From the NCBI RefSeq assembly GCF_963678635.1, contig NC_087068.1, positions 52,180,563 through 52,244,562 of the forward strand: DNA of 64,000 bases, read 5' to 3'. The notes under the pieces are model-generated. The model had not been told where the DNA came from. It saw nothing but the letters and a program-made list of their open reading frames with translations, and did not search any database. The DNA is from Symsagittifera roscoffensis. Taxonomy: Eukaryota > Xenacoelomorpha > Acoela > Convolutidae. Below, piece after piece: positions 1-10,474 of this stretch; position 1 is the stretch's first letter; every line of letters begins with the position of its first letter. A program made the position numbers and the translations under genes.

Positions 1-1257
1 TTGGCGGAACCAGCTTGCGAGGTGAATGAAAAAGGCACCCGAGAGAAAAACGATGGCAACGAGGGCTTGAGTCTGGACAACAATGAAAAAATAGAAGCGG
101 ATTCAGAGGCAGAGTCCTTTGTGGAAGAAAACTGGAACGATCCGGAGCAGGAAGATGTGCCAAAGTGGACGGAACCGGACTTGCCGATAACAGCAGGAAC
201 CAGGAGCGGTAATCGTAAACGGACGGGCATGAGGTACAATAGGTACGGGGATGACTTCTTAATTGACAAGATAAGGCCTGATGAAGTGGGTAACGAGTTA
301 CTGAGTGTGGGCGAATTGGTGGCAGGCGATGAATGGCAAATCATCAACGACAGTGAACACTATCCAAAGGAGGATTACTCCACACCAGAACAAGAAACAG
401 ATCTGGAACAGAGCGAGATAGAGAGGAGGGAGAACACGAACCTGAGAATACTAGAGTGGATGCGTGGGGTCAAGTGCGAAGAAGATGAAGGGCTAAGCAT
501 CAGACAGGTCGACGTGTCAGCAGAACAACATGTGAAAACGGAAGATCCCCTCTTCGGTTGGACAGCAACCGACAAGCCGCTAGAAATACCCCCCGATAAT
601 TTAGACCCAGCATCATCGACGGGGACGTCGATAAATTTTTTTGTCCGGGGTGTGGGGGTAGGACTTACCCACACCGAAAATTTGATGATAAACAAACTAA
701 GGGAAGTAAGAGAGACCAACGGACTAGAACTGGGCGAGGAAGAAGCTGAACCTACAATAGGACGAAATTTCAAAACGAAATTTGATATCCTCAATGAATA
801 CTCGGAGAACATCCTAATAACGGACAGCGACTTCATTCTGTCAGACAGGACTAGCACGATCTGTATAACGGCGGACATGAGCTTCAAATCGAGACTGGAA
901 GCTGACTTCAAGAGGGAATACCAGAACGTGGAGTTTCTGTTCAGACAGAGACCGGGGCTGGGAGGAATGGCTGCGCTTCCCCCATCAGTGGCACAAGTCC
1001 CGGGCAAATACCTGTGCTTTCTAGTGACGAGGGTCAATGATAGGAATACAATAGATCGTGAGCACGTGATGTTAGCACTAACTAGGCTGAGGGATTTCAT
1101 GATTGAAGGAGGGATAATGGAGGTCTCGATGCCAGCTTATGACCCAAACAGGGGCAAGTTGAGCCCAAGGGAGTTGTAGGCCATCCTACACGTGGTCTTC
1201 GCAGAAACAGAGATAATGGTACACCTACACAAGAAGTACTACTTGAGTACCGCCTGA
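1..1257 (+). pseudogene. Family A Pol C-terminal region with macro-like (ADP-ribose binding) domain
   Basis: The frame is open from the window edge, so the first codon is not a true start; this is the tail of a polyprotein whose integrase lies to the left. The first ~140 residues are acidic and begin with CEVNEKGTREKNDGNE, also found after the integrase region of the minus-strand element at about 53.0 kb, so both are one retroelement family. Residues ~265-417 look like a macro domain of the OARD1 type: a TDSDFILSDRTSTICITADM start, a GLGGMAAL turn, a YLCFLVTR strand, an AL..LRDF helix, a VSMPAYD loop and a final strand after the stop. The positions expected to hold the catalytic Lys and Asp of OARD1 are not conserved, so binding without hydrolysis is possible. 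An in-frame TAG at 1177-1179 cuts the last helix and strand; the same frame then runs to TGA at 1255. Domain call is from pattern memory, not a search. Confidence 0.6.
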
Positions 1258-1761
1258 GGTACGGGTGGACAACGGAGGCCTCGAGTTGGGGGTACATGTG
1301 GATCTTGAGTAAGGGTACAAGGGGACCTCGGGGCAGGTAGATGGATTTTAACGTGATTGGTATGACAATTATAATTTAAAAAATGATGGTGCTAAAACAT
1401 TAGATGAATCTGCATGCTCTTAAAAACTTCCAATTGAATTATTTTAGTAAAACGGACGGAGGGATAAGGTTTTAACTACAATAATGAGGGTTTTTTTGTA
1501 GGTTAGGAATATGACACCTTAGTCTAAAAAAGGGATTTTACTTTCAGATTGATTTGATAAAAACCAAAGTTGACAACTAGAACACTATCATTGAAAAGGG
1601 AATAGAAAGTCTTGAATAAAGTTCACGATCAGAAACATTCGGAAGAGATTTCTCGAGTACTCAAGTAGGTACGTAGTTCACGAGTTGGTTCGGTAATTCA
1701 CGAGTTGGTTCGGTAATTCACGAGTTGGTTGGTGCGCGAGATAAACTAGAAGTTGTAAAAA
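1258..1761. other. Spacer between family A Pol end and next frame
   Basis: AT-rich spacer of about 500 bp without a credible coding frame. It separates the macro-domain frame from the coiled-coil frame and ends in a short 20-bp tandem repeat. Such a spacer could hold a promoter or splice acceptor for the downstream genes, but I see no decisive signal. Confidence 0.5.
1677..1736. repeat. 20-bp tandem repeat, 3 units
   Basis: Two identical 20-bp units (TTCACGAGTTGGTTCGGTAA) and a third that diverges in its last bases, ending 25 bp before the ATG of the coiled-coil frame. The position just upstream of a coding frame makes a regulatory role conceivable, but nothing more can be shown. Confidence 0.85.
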
Positions 1762-2940
1762 ATGGCAGATCGATTTTCGAAGTCCATGCCTGCGGCACTA
1801 AAGAGGCCGACGCTCGATGAGTTATACAAGCGTTTGAGGGACCTGGACTACACCCAAGTGGACGAGAGGATGGCAGTGATGTTGAATGCCATCCTCCAAT
1901 TAGAGGAGCAAGGTGAGTGCAGGGAATCCGCGACCGAAGCTGTCTTGATGGTCGGCTACACCACGGAAGGTATATCCAATCAGGAACAGACGAGATGGCT
2001 ATCCTGGAATGTGGATGGAGGGGTGAGAGGATTCGACTTGGCGAGGAATCCTGGCTTAGGCAATACCACTGAGTATGGCGCGGGAGAATTCCCATTGCCG
2101 GTCAGACCGTCAGCAAGATCGGCTAGCCAGTCCGCGAGCTGGCCACCTTCTATGACGCGAGCCCAGCAAACGGAAGAGACGTATCCCGACCTCAGCAACT
2201 TGAAAAGGGAACTCGAAAGGGCGCAGAGAGAAAAGAACAAAGCGAACCTTGACCGAGATAGCGCGAAACTCGAGAGAAATCAAGCAAACCTGGAAAGCGA
2301 TCAGGCGATCCTTGAGAGGGATCAGGCGCGTCGTGACCTTGAGATGCTGAGAGCAGAACACCAGCAGGAGCAGAGGGTGCGAGAGACGGCGGCGAATTGC
2401 GAGCAGTTGAAGTCGGAGCTGGAAAGAATCCAGAGGCGACAACGAGAGCTCGGCCAACAAAAGCAGAAGGAAACCAGGACGTCGGAACGAGCTGTTGCGA
2501 ACTCAAGGTCGGAGTCGCGAATGGAGGTGGATGAGGCTCCCAGGTCGAAGGGGAGATTCAACTTGGACCGTGCGGCTCAAGAACACATGAACGAGGGGCT
2601 GGAAGTATGGATACCAACCGAACCAGCATCCTCCCTGCGCGGTTCAGAGACAACGCAACCAATACGCCCGTTGATGGACGTGGCACTGCCGGGATTTACC
2701 CCGAGCTCAACCACGATCAGCAGTCAGGTGAGCGGGAGCTCGTCACGTCTTAAGGAATTACACGAGAGGTTACAGCTGAGGAGTCGCGAAAGTCCAGCTC
2801 GAGCGGAGGTACCCCCGACTTGGAGAGCGCAACCGGTCAGGAGTGTGGTGATCGCAAGCTACAAGAAGAACACGGAGGGCAGATACCACCGGCACAATCG
2901 CATGGATTGGAACGCGGGCGAGAAGGGATTACTTCCATGA
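1762..2940 (+). CDS. Coiled-coil protein of family A 3' region
   Basis: An intact 392-codon frame starting at ATG 1762. Residues ~1-70 are mixed helical and ~70-140 low complexity. Residues ~143-240 form a charged coiled coil with repeats of the type RDSAKLE-RNQANLE-SDQAILE-RDQARRD. The C-terminal third is Ser/Pro/Arg-rich and probably disordered. No catalytic motif is visible. A self-associating coiled coil could be structural, like a Gag or ORF1p-type protein, but there is no zinc knuckle and I do not recognise the family. The frame ends just where the SGNH-like reading starts in another frame, so in an undamaged element the two may be one protein. Codon use and balanced GC match the neighbouring frames and contrast with the AT-rich flanks. 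Confidence 0.6.
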   Translation: MADRFSKSMPAALKRPTLDELYKRLRDLDYTQVDERMAVMLNAILQLEEQGECRESATEAVLMVGYTTEGISNQEQTRWLSWNVDGGVRGFDLARNPGLGNTTEYGAGEFPLPVRPSARSASQSASWPPSMTRAQQTEETYPDLSNLKRELERAQREKNKANLDRDSAKLERNQANLESDQAILERDQARRDLEMLRAEHQQEQRVRETAANCEQLKSELERIQRRQRELGQQKQKETRTSERAVANSRSESRMEVDEAPRSKGRFNLDRAAQEHMNEGLEVWIPTEPASSLRGSETTQPIRPLMDVALPGFTPSSTTISSQVSGSSSRLKELHERLQLRSRESPARAEVPPTWRAQPVRSVVIASYKKNTEGRYHRHNRMDWNAGEKGLLP

Positions 2941-2941
2941 T

Positions 2942-4311
2942 GTGTTCTGGGCTGAATATTACACACAGCCGCGAATACCCGAGGGTGCAGTTCATCTGAT
3001 CGTGGGGAACAGCCTGATACGGGTGCTGATCCGAATCCAGTCGCACTGGCAGACTGGATTCTTGAGTTTTTCCGGAACCGCAACACCGCAGATGTTGGCA
3101 TCACTCGAGATGGTAGGGATGGCGAAGATGTACACAGTGACCCTAATGATGGGGACAATGATGTGCCCAGAGGGGAATTAAGGAAGGTCATGAGGTTACA
3201 CGATAAAATGAGCTGCATCTTGGAGGAGTTAAGGATTCAGATGGATCCTGCCATACTCACCGTTTGCACGATCCCTTACAACATGATGGCCGACCAACAT
3301 ACGATGGAGATGAATGAGAAAGTACGAGTCCTGAACGGGATAATCAAACAGATACATCAAAGGAGCGTTCTCCCCATCAAGATGTTGGACGTAGCCGACC
3401 AGATGGAGCAGTTTTTCCCCGAGGATGCGTCCTCAGATGGGATCCACTTCGATAGGCCTAGGGGCGTGGAGTGGTTGAATGATGTCTTCCAGAGGCATAT
3501 AAATGAGTTGGAGGCAGATTTGCATGAGACAGCCCGAGTCACATTCGGTCCACCCCCGAATCCTCCTTTCCTTGCCACAAGACCCCTGTCCAGTCGCCTG
3601 GGAGCAGGAGTCAGCTCAAGAGACAGCTCGAGAAGCAGCCGAACCAGATTACCAGGTTCCACGCCGATGAAAGCTGAAGAAGCGGAGTCATCGACGCCCC
3701 AGAGTTCAGTGGTATCCTCAGTGGTAGTGGTGGAGGATAAAAGAGTAGAGAAGATAGCGGAGGCAAGTAGGACGCGGTATTTGGAGAAGGTGAAGGAGTT
3801 GGACCTAGAGGATCTGGAGTGCAGACAAGAGTTGGCAGAAGTCCTGGGGCTCAAGCATGTGTCACACGAGGACTTGAGTCGACACCAGTGCGTAGACTGG
3901 CTGAAGGCCCATGAAGCACATTTCTCAAGAGCAAGGATGATGAAGACGGCTGATCTAACTGGGATTCCCACGAAATCAGTCATGGGACCGATAAATTACA
4001 GACCTCTCAAGTTGCTGGGGAGTCCGGGACTCATAGTGGAGCCACCTAAACACAGGACAAGTATCGCCAGAATCAGATTGGCGACTCCTGCAAAGTTGAG
4101 GGTGGTAGACGAGCTACTGGATCCAAGGGAGATGGAATTGCGAGACGCCGCCTATGAGGGTGCGAAGTTGGCAGATGACCCAAGATATGGGAAACCCTGC
4201 GGCAGTGCTCAATTAGCCAAGACAATGGCGGTGTATGACAGAGCAGATCCAGCGGCCGCGAGAGTAATCATTGTGACGGGATCGGACTTCGAAGGAACAT
4301 CTCCTAAGTGA
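2942..4311 (+). pseudogene. SGNH/GDSL-hydrolase-like protein, frameshifted
   Basis: Two overlapping frames together show an SGNH hydrolase layout. The first (2942-3181) has VHLIVGNSL at ~3004-3015, the place of block I and the nucleophile Ser. The second (3163-4311) opens with the region of block III (about 3150-3165) and carries SDGIHF at 3433-3450, a good block V with Asp (3436) and His (3445). The frame change falls at about 3150-3160, inside block III, so this copy is broken. After the ~200-residue hydrolase comes a Ser/Arg-rich linker and a conserved-looking ~220-residue region of unknown role; the frame ends at TGA 4309-4311, but the same frame continues beyond. SGNH enzymes cleave esters; in CR1-type LINEs an esterase of this superfamily is part of ORF1. 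In an LTR element it is unusual. The family call is by motif only. Confidence 0.55.
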
Positions 4312-5244
4312 TTTTGGCCGGAAACTCTAGTATACTCGCTGCCGGGTGCCGAATTGAACCAGATGTTGACCTTGGTGGTGGCGATAAAGTCGGAAATGCC
4401 TTGTGAACCAGAGCTGCTGCTGTTCGCGGGAATGAATGATCACCTGCATGCGGCTGGGCTTCTAGAGCAGCTGAAAAGGGACAAGCCCACGCCAAAGAAG
4501 ATATGGGAGGCCATACAGACGCTGTTTGCCGCGATGAATGAGGTGCAGGAAAACGTCAGTTCGCGATTTGGATACAAAACGAAGGTGGTATTCACGACAT
4601 CCCCCGGATACGCAAGCATGCCCCCTGCTCTGCAGTTTGTGTATGCTATTTTGATTCTGATAGCTGAAGGAAACGCATGGCGGATCCTGATGGCAGCTCC
4701 CAACCGAGAGCTGGAACCTACGAACTTGAGATTACGGAAGTCAGAACTGGCGGCGGCGAGGGCGGATGTATCCCATGCCTTGAGGGGAATCTATGAATTA
4801 GCAGATATACTCATTGTGCTGGATGAGGTCCTCTTACTCGAGATTTCGAACTTTGCCATGCAGCTGAAACTCAGTCCGACAATAGGGGATGACCACCCGG
4901 TAATAAGTCATCTGACAGCCATCTTGTGGTTCCGATACATGGACGTGACCATCACGAGCTCCACGAGTAAATCAAAGGGACCAAGCAACAAAAGGAAGAA
5001 CGTGGCTGTGACTGAGAAGCAACTGGAGTCGATGGTACATCGAATAACGCAAGAGAAAGGTAGGTGGCCGTTTTTGACACCCAGATTCGAGAAAGCTACT
5101 GACAAGACAAGGGAGAGTGCCCCAGCTCTCGTGAAGCAGATCTGGGAATTTCTCGAGGAACAATTGGAGATAGCCGAGAGCAGGGAGATGACGGCGGCCA
5201 GATTTGTCACGGCAGCTAATGAGATCACCATTGGAGAATTCTGA
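4312..5244 (+). pseudogene. Unknown family A protein, middle segment in the same frame
   Basis: The frame is the same as the preceding SGNH segment and is open from the TGA at 4309 to a TGA at 5242-5244, so the three segments 3163-6870 were probably one protein interrupted by two nonsense changes. The 296-residue listed part is helical and Leu/Ala-rich (for example ELAAARADVSHALRGIYEL) without transmembrane or catalytic motifs that I recognise. It may be structural. Function unknown. Confidence 0.5.
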
Positions 5245-6870
5245 CGGGAGCATGCAAAAGGTGAGCTGAGGACGAGGAGAGATCACGAGATACTGGGATT
5301 CTTGAGTCCTTGTTGGGAAAAGAGGTACATGGCTGGAGTGTTTTGTGCAAAAGAGACCATTTTCATGGCCTTTGTGCAAGAGCTCTTGAACCTGCCCATA
5401 AGTCTCTTGTTAGCCCTGTACTTAGTCTACCCGAGATACTTGTTTAACATGGGACCAGCGTATATGTTCAGCCGGGGTGTGGAGACACTTCGGATTGATG
5501 GATATCTGGCGCTAGTGCTCCTGACTCATGGCGAATTGGTGTCATTCCATTGGCTGATGAAATATGGAGAGCCCTTGTCGATGGGAAAAACCCACTCGAG
5601 CATAGACACGTATTCATACAAGTGCGCGGCGGGGCTGAAGACGTTGCTGGTGGAATATCTACTGATGCAGAACCGACACATGACCGGTGAAGAAAAGAAC
5701 CCGAAGACTAGAGAGGAATGGAGGGAGGCGAATGGTGGTATCCCTCTACTGACGGATCTATGCCTGGCGATGAAGTCAGACCCGGTGCGAATGATCAGGG
5801 GACTAGAGGAAGTTGTGACTTGTATCTACGGCCCAGCGGTGACATACGCCTTTCCGGACCCTCTAGTGGCTGCATACCGCCATTCAGTAGTGCACGTGAG
5901 TTTAATAAGCGTGTTGGATGGGACGGCGCTGAACTGGTGTCAACAAGAGGTGCTCAGGGCGCGGATGAGTAACACAGTGCTCTTCGGGAAGGTGAAAGAT
6001 CCCGAGTTGGTAGTATTCAATTTCCGGGGGCAATTGCAGTGCAGGATGCGGGCAAAACGTGAAGGCCCCATAGAAACGTATCCCAAGTTTTGGAAACTGA
6101 ATCCCCTGACGGCGAACGGACAACAGATCTTGAGAATCCCCGCGTGGAAAAAGAGCTTTGAGTTGGTAAAAAAGGAGCTGGAGGCGACACTGGAGAAGGA
6201 AGTCTTACCCGCGACGAATCCCGAGTTCCCAACAGTCAGGAGAATGGTCCTAGGGATGAACAGCCCCCTGGTAGTGCCATCCCTATTCGCGAGAGCTATG
6301 GTGGAGAAACAGCAAGTGGAGTTCACCGATGGCTGGGATCCCTTGTTCATTGGATACACGGCGGCGGTTTATTTCCACACCTGCGATATCAAGATTAACT
6401 CGTGGACGACTCAAGCCAAGAAGATGAGAGGCTCAATGCCTCCAAAATTCGAAGTGCGGGAAATCTTGAGAACGCTTGATCGGGCGAGCCTTGAGAGTGG
6501 ATCACCGATATGGGATGATGGCAGGATGATCGTGGAAAAGGGACACATTGAGCTGAAGGACGAAATGAAGTTCGCCACAAGGAAGTATCGAGCACATTAC
6601 GGATTGGAACAGGTGGAAATGAGGCAAGAAGGGAAGGAGCTGGATGCGGCAGGCTCGCTGTATGTAGCCCTGACGGAGTATAAAAAGCAAGACCCCGCGA
6701 CACCCTCACCCCTGTCAGGAAGATACTCGAGAGAAGACAAGCCGAGTCGGGAGAAGAGAGCATGGACAAAACTCTCAGTGAAACGGGGGAGGAAATGGAT
6801 GTGGGGAATACGCCTGAGCCGAAACCAGCAGAGGTGGATTTCACCGCCCAGGAACTGCTGCGGGACTTGA
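5245..6870 (+). pseudogene. Unknown family A protein, C-terminal segment in the same frame
   Basis: Continues in the frame of the two previous segments after TGA 5242. It is open for ~540 codons to TGA 6868-6870. A hydrophobic stretch near its start (ISLLLALYLVYPRYLF) could be a buried helix or membrane segment. The rest is mixed, with no recognised motif. The last ~35 codons overlap the start of the next frame (6762) in another phase, so either a frameshift joins them or this end is out of frame. Function unknown; coding is supported by length, composition and absence of further stops. Confidence 0.5.
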
Positions 6871-7430
6871 GCAGAGACGATTGGGCGGACAGCGCCACGC
6901 CACCACTGACCTCATCCCCCCGTAAGAACCTGGAGCTACCCTTAACAAGTGAGACCTCTAACATGGGAATGATACTCTTGAGTGCTGAAGAAAGGCAGAA
7001 GAATACATTCGAGGGGAACAAAGATAGGTTTTTGAGGACTCTAGATGAGAAGGCTTGGCAGGATTTCTTGAGTGAATTTAATCAGGAGATGAAGAGCGAG
7101 ACCATGTTACATGACTTTAAGGAACTGTGGAATACGGTGGTCAAGTTTGGAGAACCAGTGTTGATGGCCACAGGATTGGATGAGAAAGCAAGAGAGGAGT
7201 TGCTGAGCAAGATGGTCAAGCTGAAGGAGACGCGACGGAAGACCAAAGATGATGAATGTAAAGACGGCTCTACTCTGAAAAAAAGGACTGATGATAAAAT
7301 AAATAAAATTGAAGGGGAAGATAAGCTTAAGACTAGTAATTTGATTAAGAGTACTAATATCCTTAAGGCTCGAGCAGGGGGAGGCACGAGTTGGAAGGGT
7401 CGGACCGGGACGGAGAGATCGAATCTGTGA
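6762..7430 (+). CDS. Charged unknown protein of family A
   Basis: A 222-codon frame from ATG 6762, overlapping the previous frame by 109 bp. The N-terminal ~70 residues are acidic and Pro/Ser-rich, the middle is helical, and the C-terminal part is Lys-rich (for example KLKETRRKTKDDE). It may be the continuation of the 5.2-6.9 kb protein after a frameshift near 6.76-6.87 kb. No known domain seen. Confidence 0.4.
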   Translation: MDKTLSETGEEMDVGNTPEPKPAEVDFTAQELLRDLSRDDWADSATPPLTSSPRKNLELPLTSETSNMGMILLSAEERQKNTFEGNKDRFLRTLDEKAWQDFLSEFNQEMKSETMLHDFKELWNTVVKFGEPVLMATGLDEKAREELLSKMVKLKETRRKTKDDECKDGSTLKKRTDDKINKIEGEDKLKTSNLIKSTNILKARAGGGTSWKGRTGTERSNL

Positions 7431-7485
7431 TAATAGTGACGACACCCTCAAGCAAAGGTACGAAGTCTCGGAAAAGAAGCGAGAG

Positions 7486-8127
7486 ATGGAGGAGTTGAGC
7501 AGCCCGTCGCTGGATGCTGTTTCGGAAAAGAACTTGAGGGAGACTGCCCCCATGATCTTGGCGCGGTGGAAGACGACAGCATACAAGAGTAGCTCCGGAC
7601 CAAGGAGGCTAACCGAAACAGCGAAAGAAATAGAGGCCTCGACAAGTCTGGTAACGGAAGAGGACTTCAAAACTCAGAAGGCAGGTTCGAAAAAGGGTTC
7701 GACGAGTGGACAAACCTGGGAAGTGGATGTGGGCAGAGAATGGATCTCGAGCGAACATCAGGCTGTCGGCAAACAAGTGTCCAATGACCCTCTTGAGAAG
7801 AACGCGACGAGAAATACGGCTCGACCTTGGTGGGTGGCCCTAGAGACGATGAAGGAATTGGAGGACTGTCTGAAGAAGCTTGATCAAGGGGTGTCCCGCA
7901 AGCGTCGCAATTGGGCTACTCAACAGAAAGCCGAAGTCAACAAACTGGAGTTGGGAAGTCAGCTAAAGCGAACTTGGCAGAGCCTGTTGAGAGATTATTT
8001 TGAGGAGGCGATGAGAAAACCTTCATCAGCATTGCCTCTAATGGCGAATCCCTTCGTCAGAACCGCGGGACAACTGATGTTCGCATGGAGCAGAGGGAAT
8101 AGAGTTGGAGGTCTTGATTTCATGTGA
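7486..8127 (+). CDS. Charged unknown protein of family A
   Basis: A 213-codon frame. It is Lys/Glu/Ser-rich at the N-terminus, then helical (LETMKELEDCLKKLDQG and following). Its last bases overlap the next frame at 8105-8127 in a different phase, which again suggests a frameshifted single protein. No recognised motif. Composition matches the neighbouring family A frames. Confidence 0.4.
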   Translation: MEELSSPSLDAVSEKNLRETAPMILARWKTTAYKSSSGPRRLTETAKEIEASTSLVTEEDFKTQKAGSKKGSTSGQTWEVDVGREWISSEHQAVGKQVSNDPLEKNATRNTARPWWVALETMKELEDCLKKLDQGVSRKRRNWATQQKAEVNKLELGSQLKRTWQSLLRDYFEEAMRKPSSALPLMANPFVRTAGQLMFAWSRGNRVGGLDFM

Positions 8128-8530
8128 CAAATTTAAGTTAGGCAATAAAAACCTGGAGGTCTATCAAATGCTGGTACAACACATCGCGAAGGACAACTCC
8201 GGTCTGAGTCTGGCGAAAAGAAAAGATGCCACTTGTTTCTTGAGGTGGATAATGTCTGTAATGAACAATAGCACCGTCCAAGCGTGTCGTCAGAGGGCTA
8301 TGGGGAGCAAAACAATGGAGAGAAGAGTCTCCACCGTCATACTGAACGTGTACCAGAGTACGGGAATTGAGAAGGAGGATGACTCGAGACAATCCCTAGA
8401 GAATCATAGAAAACTGGATGAGATACGAAGATTCCACAACAAGAATTTTGAAGAGGGGCATGTCGTGTATCACAACTTAGCCTTGGCTGAGGGTTATGCG
8501 AGACCTAATAAAAAGGGAGAGTATCAATAG
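8105..8530 (+). pseudogene. Unknown family A protein, first part of an interrupted frame
   Basis: Open for 141 codons to TAG 8528-8530. The same frame continues directly downstream, so this is the N-terminal part of a longer protein (8105-10474). Helical, mixed charge, no recognised motif. ATG 8105 is used only because it is the first one in frame. Confidence 0.45.
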
Positions 8531-9805
8531 GTGTCTGGAGTGATGTGGATAGCGTATAACCCTTTCTTGGATTCAGAGGCCGCGAGCGTTTACAGGAATC
8601 ATGAGGTGATGGAGCTCTTGAAATTTTGGACGGAGAAGATAATCGTAATCGATCCAACGGAAAGGGAGAAACCGAGCCTGGGCCTGCTACTTGAGGCGAC
8701 GCCAAAGGGCATAAGCGTGCCGCGCTCGAGCAAAAGGGTAGAATTGAGAATGGGAAACGGAAATGGCATGATGACTACGAATTTGGGAACGGTTTGGAAG
8801 TTGGTGAGACCTTCCTGGTGTCCCCATCACCATGCAAGCTTGATTGAAGAAGTCATGGAACAAGTAAGATTAACACCGACAAAAGATGAGGATCTGGGTA
8901 TGTTGGACGTGATACACAAATTGATCCTACCACAGAGTAAAGAGTCGGGTGGAACAACGAGTAAGCTGGGATCGGTAAAGAAGTTGGAGCCTGGTAGCTG
9001 TCTTGACTTGACGTGCGGAGGCGGAGGGCACACCTGTGATGGACGATCCTGTGTCAGAGTACAATCTTTTCAGGGAGAGAACCTAGTCACTTGGTTTGGT
9101 GATATAACAGAAAGAGAGATGAGCGAGGTGCAGATAATGGCTGAGTGTTATACGAACACCACAGTGAATATAGCAACGGCGCTGGGGTCCTTCTCTAGAA
9201 TGTGTAGTCTGCAATCACTCGAGATGCTGGAGTCTGAACACCATTTGGTGACGGAATTGAGTGTGGAGTCGTGGCCAGGAGCGTTGCAAACCACCCAAAA
9301 TCATATCAGAGGGTGGAAGATTAGTCTAGAGGCGGAGATGGGATTTCCAGTGAGCGAAGCTTATGGCCTGCCGGTAAATGCAAAGTCTTTGGTGGGATCA
9401 GTAATGGCCAACGTATGTAGGAGCCATTATCCATTGCACATTGCAATGGTTGAGGTATCTAGCCAAAGGATACTAGTGGATAAGGCCTTCTCGGTGCGTA
9501 AGTGCGTACGGCTAGCTCGAATCTCGCATCATTCACACAGATTGTTGAGGAAGATCCTGGGTACGGTGCCGAAGGCACAAAGAGATGACTTGAGTGAAAT
9601 CTGGGGAGAAGAACTCTTGAGCTTGGGAGATGAAAATAGGAACAATTTTGAGAGACAGAATGCCATCGGGAAGCCGATGGGTGGTGTCCCAATGCCGGAG
9701 GAAGATGATGTGGTACACGAGAAGATGATGAAACTCCATGCCACTGCTTGGCACAGACAGTGTGGTACCCAGAGCATACAAACCTCTGCTTGGTGTGGGA
9801 TGTAG
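8531..9805 (+). pseudogene. Cys-containing unknown family A protein
   Basis: Same frame as the preceding segment, open for 425 codons between TAG 8528 and TAG 9803. It has a Cys/His-containing stretch (SWCPHHH at ~8816, then CLDLTCGGGGHTCDGRSC at ~9000-9050) that could bind zinc, and another Cys pair (HRQCG, WCG) at the end close to the TAG. I do not recognise the fold. The frame resumes after the stop, so the stop is probably a nonsense mutation in this copy. Confidence 0.45.
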
Positions 9806-10474
9806 AAGAAATTCGGTCGATCGGGTTTCCCGATCATCAGCAGAAGGTGACCTTTCTTGGTAGCAAGCACGATGTTGGCGTTACGATGGATCGAAGAAAA
9901 TGTGACGAAGTACTGGGAATCGAAGACACCCACGGCGGAATCGATACACGCTATAGACTACAACAGGAAAATCGAGTTGTTTGAGACTGTATGCAAGGTA
10001 TTCGCCATACCAATGGAAGTCAGGCATGTGTGGAGTCGCATCAGGTTCTTTCCGTGGTTTCGAGCGACGTTGACATCTTGGTTGTACATGGCGACGAAGG
10101 ATCACATGAAGAAGTATCAGAAGGAATATCGACAGTTCCTGGCGGAGATAGGCCTGGAAGAATTCATGAGACCTCTGCTGACCCATCGAAATGCGATCAC
10201 CACAGGTTGGAAGAGAGTTGGTAGGGTGTCTAGAGACAATACCAAAGCAAGAGAGTCGATACTGAAGGAAGGCTTGGCGAAGAACGTGAGCTTAAGCCTG
10301 CACAATTCCTTTTGCTTGAACAGAGAATTGAAAACGAAAGGTTTACCGAATCAGGCAGCGAGGTTGCAAGAGCAGAGGGAGTGTATGCCATCTTACGAAC
10401 AATTGAGAGCATGGGAAGAAATTGTGATCAGTTCTGACGATGAGGAGGCGCTACTAAGACAGATCACGGTGTAA
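9806..10474 (+). pseudogene. C-terminal segment of the same unknown protein
   Basis: Same frame as 8105-9805. Stops at 9803 (TAG) and 9848 (TGA) precede an open stretch that runs to TAA 10472-10474. The protein is basic and helical (for example MKKYQKEYRQFLAEIGLEEF) and ends with an acidic tail (ISSDDEEALL). The run of three segments in one frame with only three stops implies a recently inactivated ~790-codon gene. Confidence 0.45.

Noticed and set aside
375..1100. 241-codon minus-strand frame
   Set aside because: Antisense shadow of the macro-domain frame; Ser/Leu-rich as expected for the complement of a GC-balanced coding strand.
5940..6359. 139-codon minus-strand frame in family A region
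   Set aside because: Fully antisense to the long + frame and without motif.
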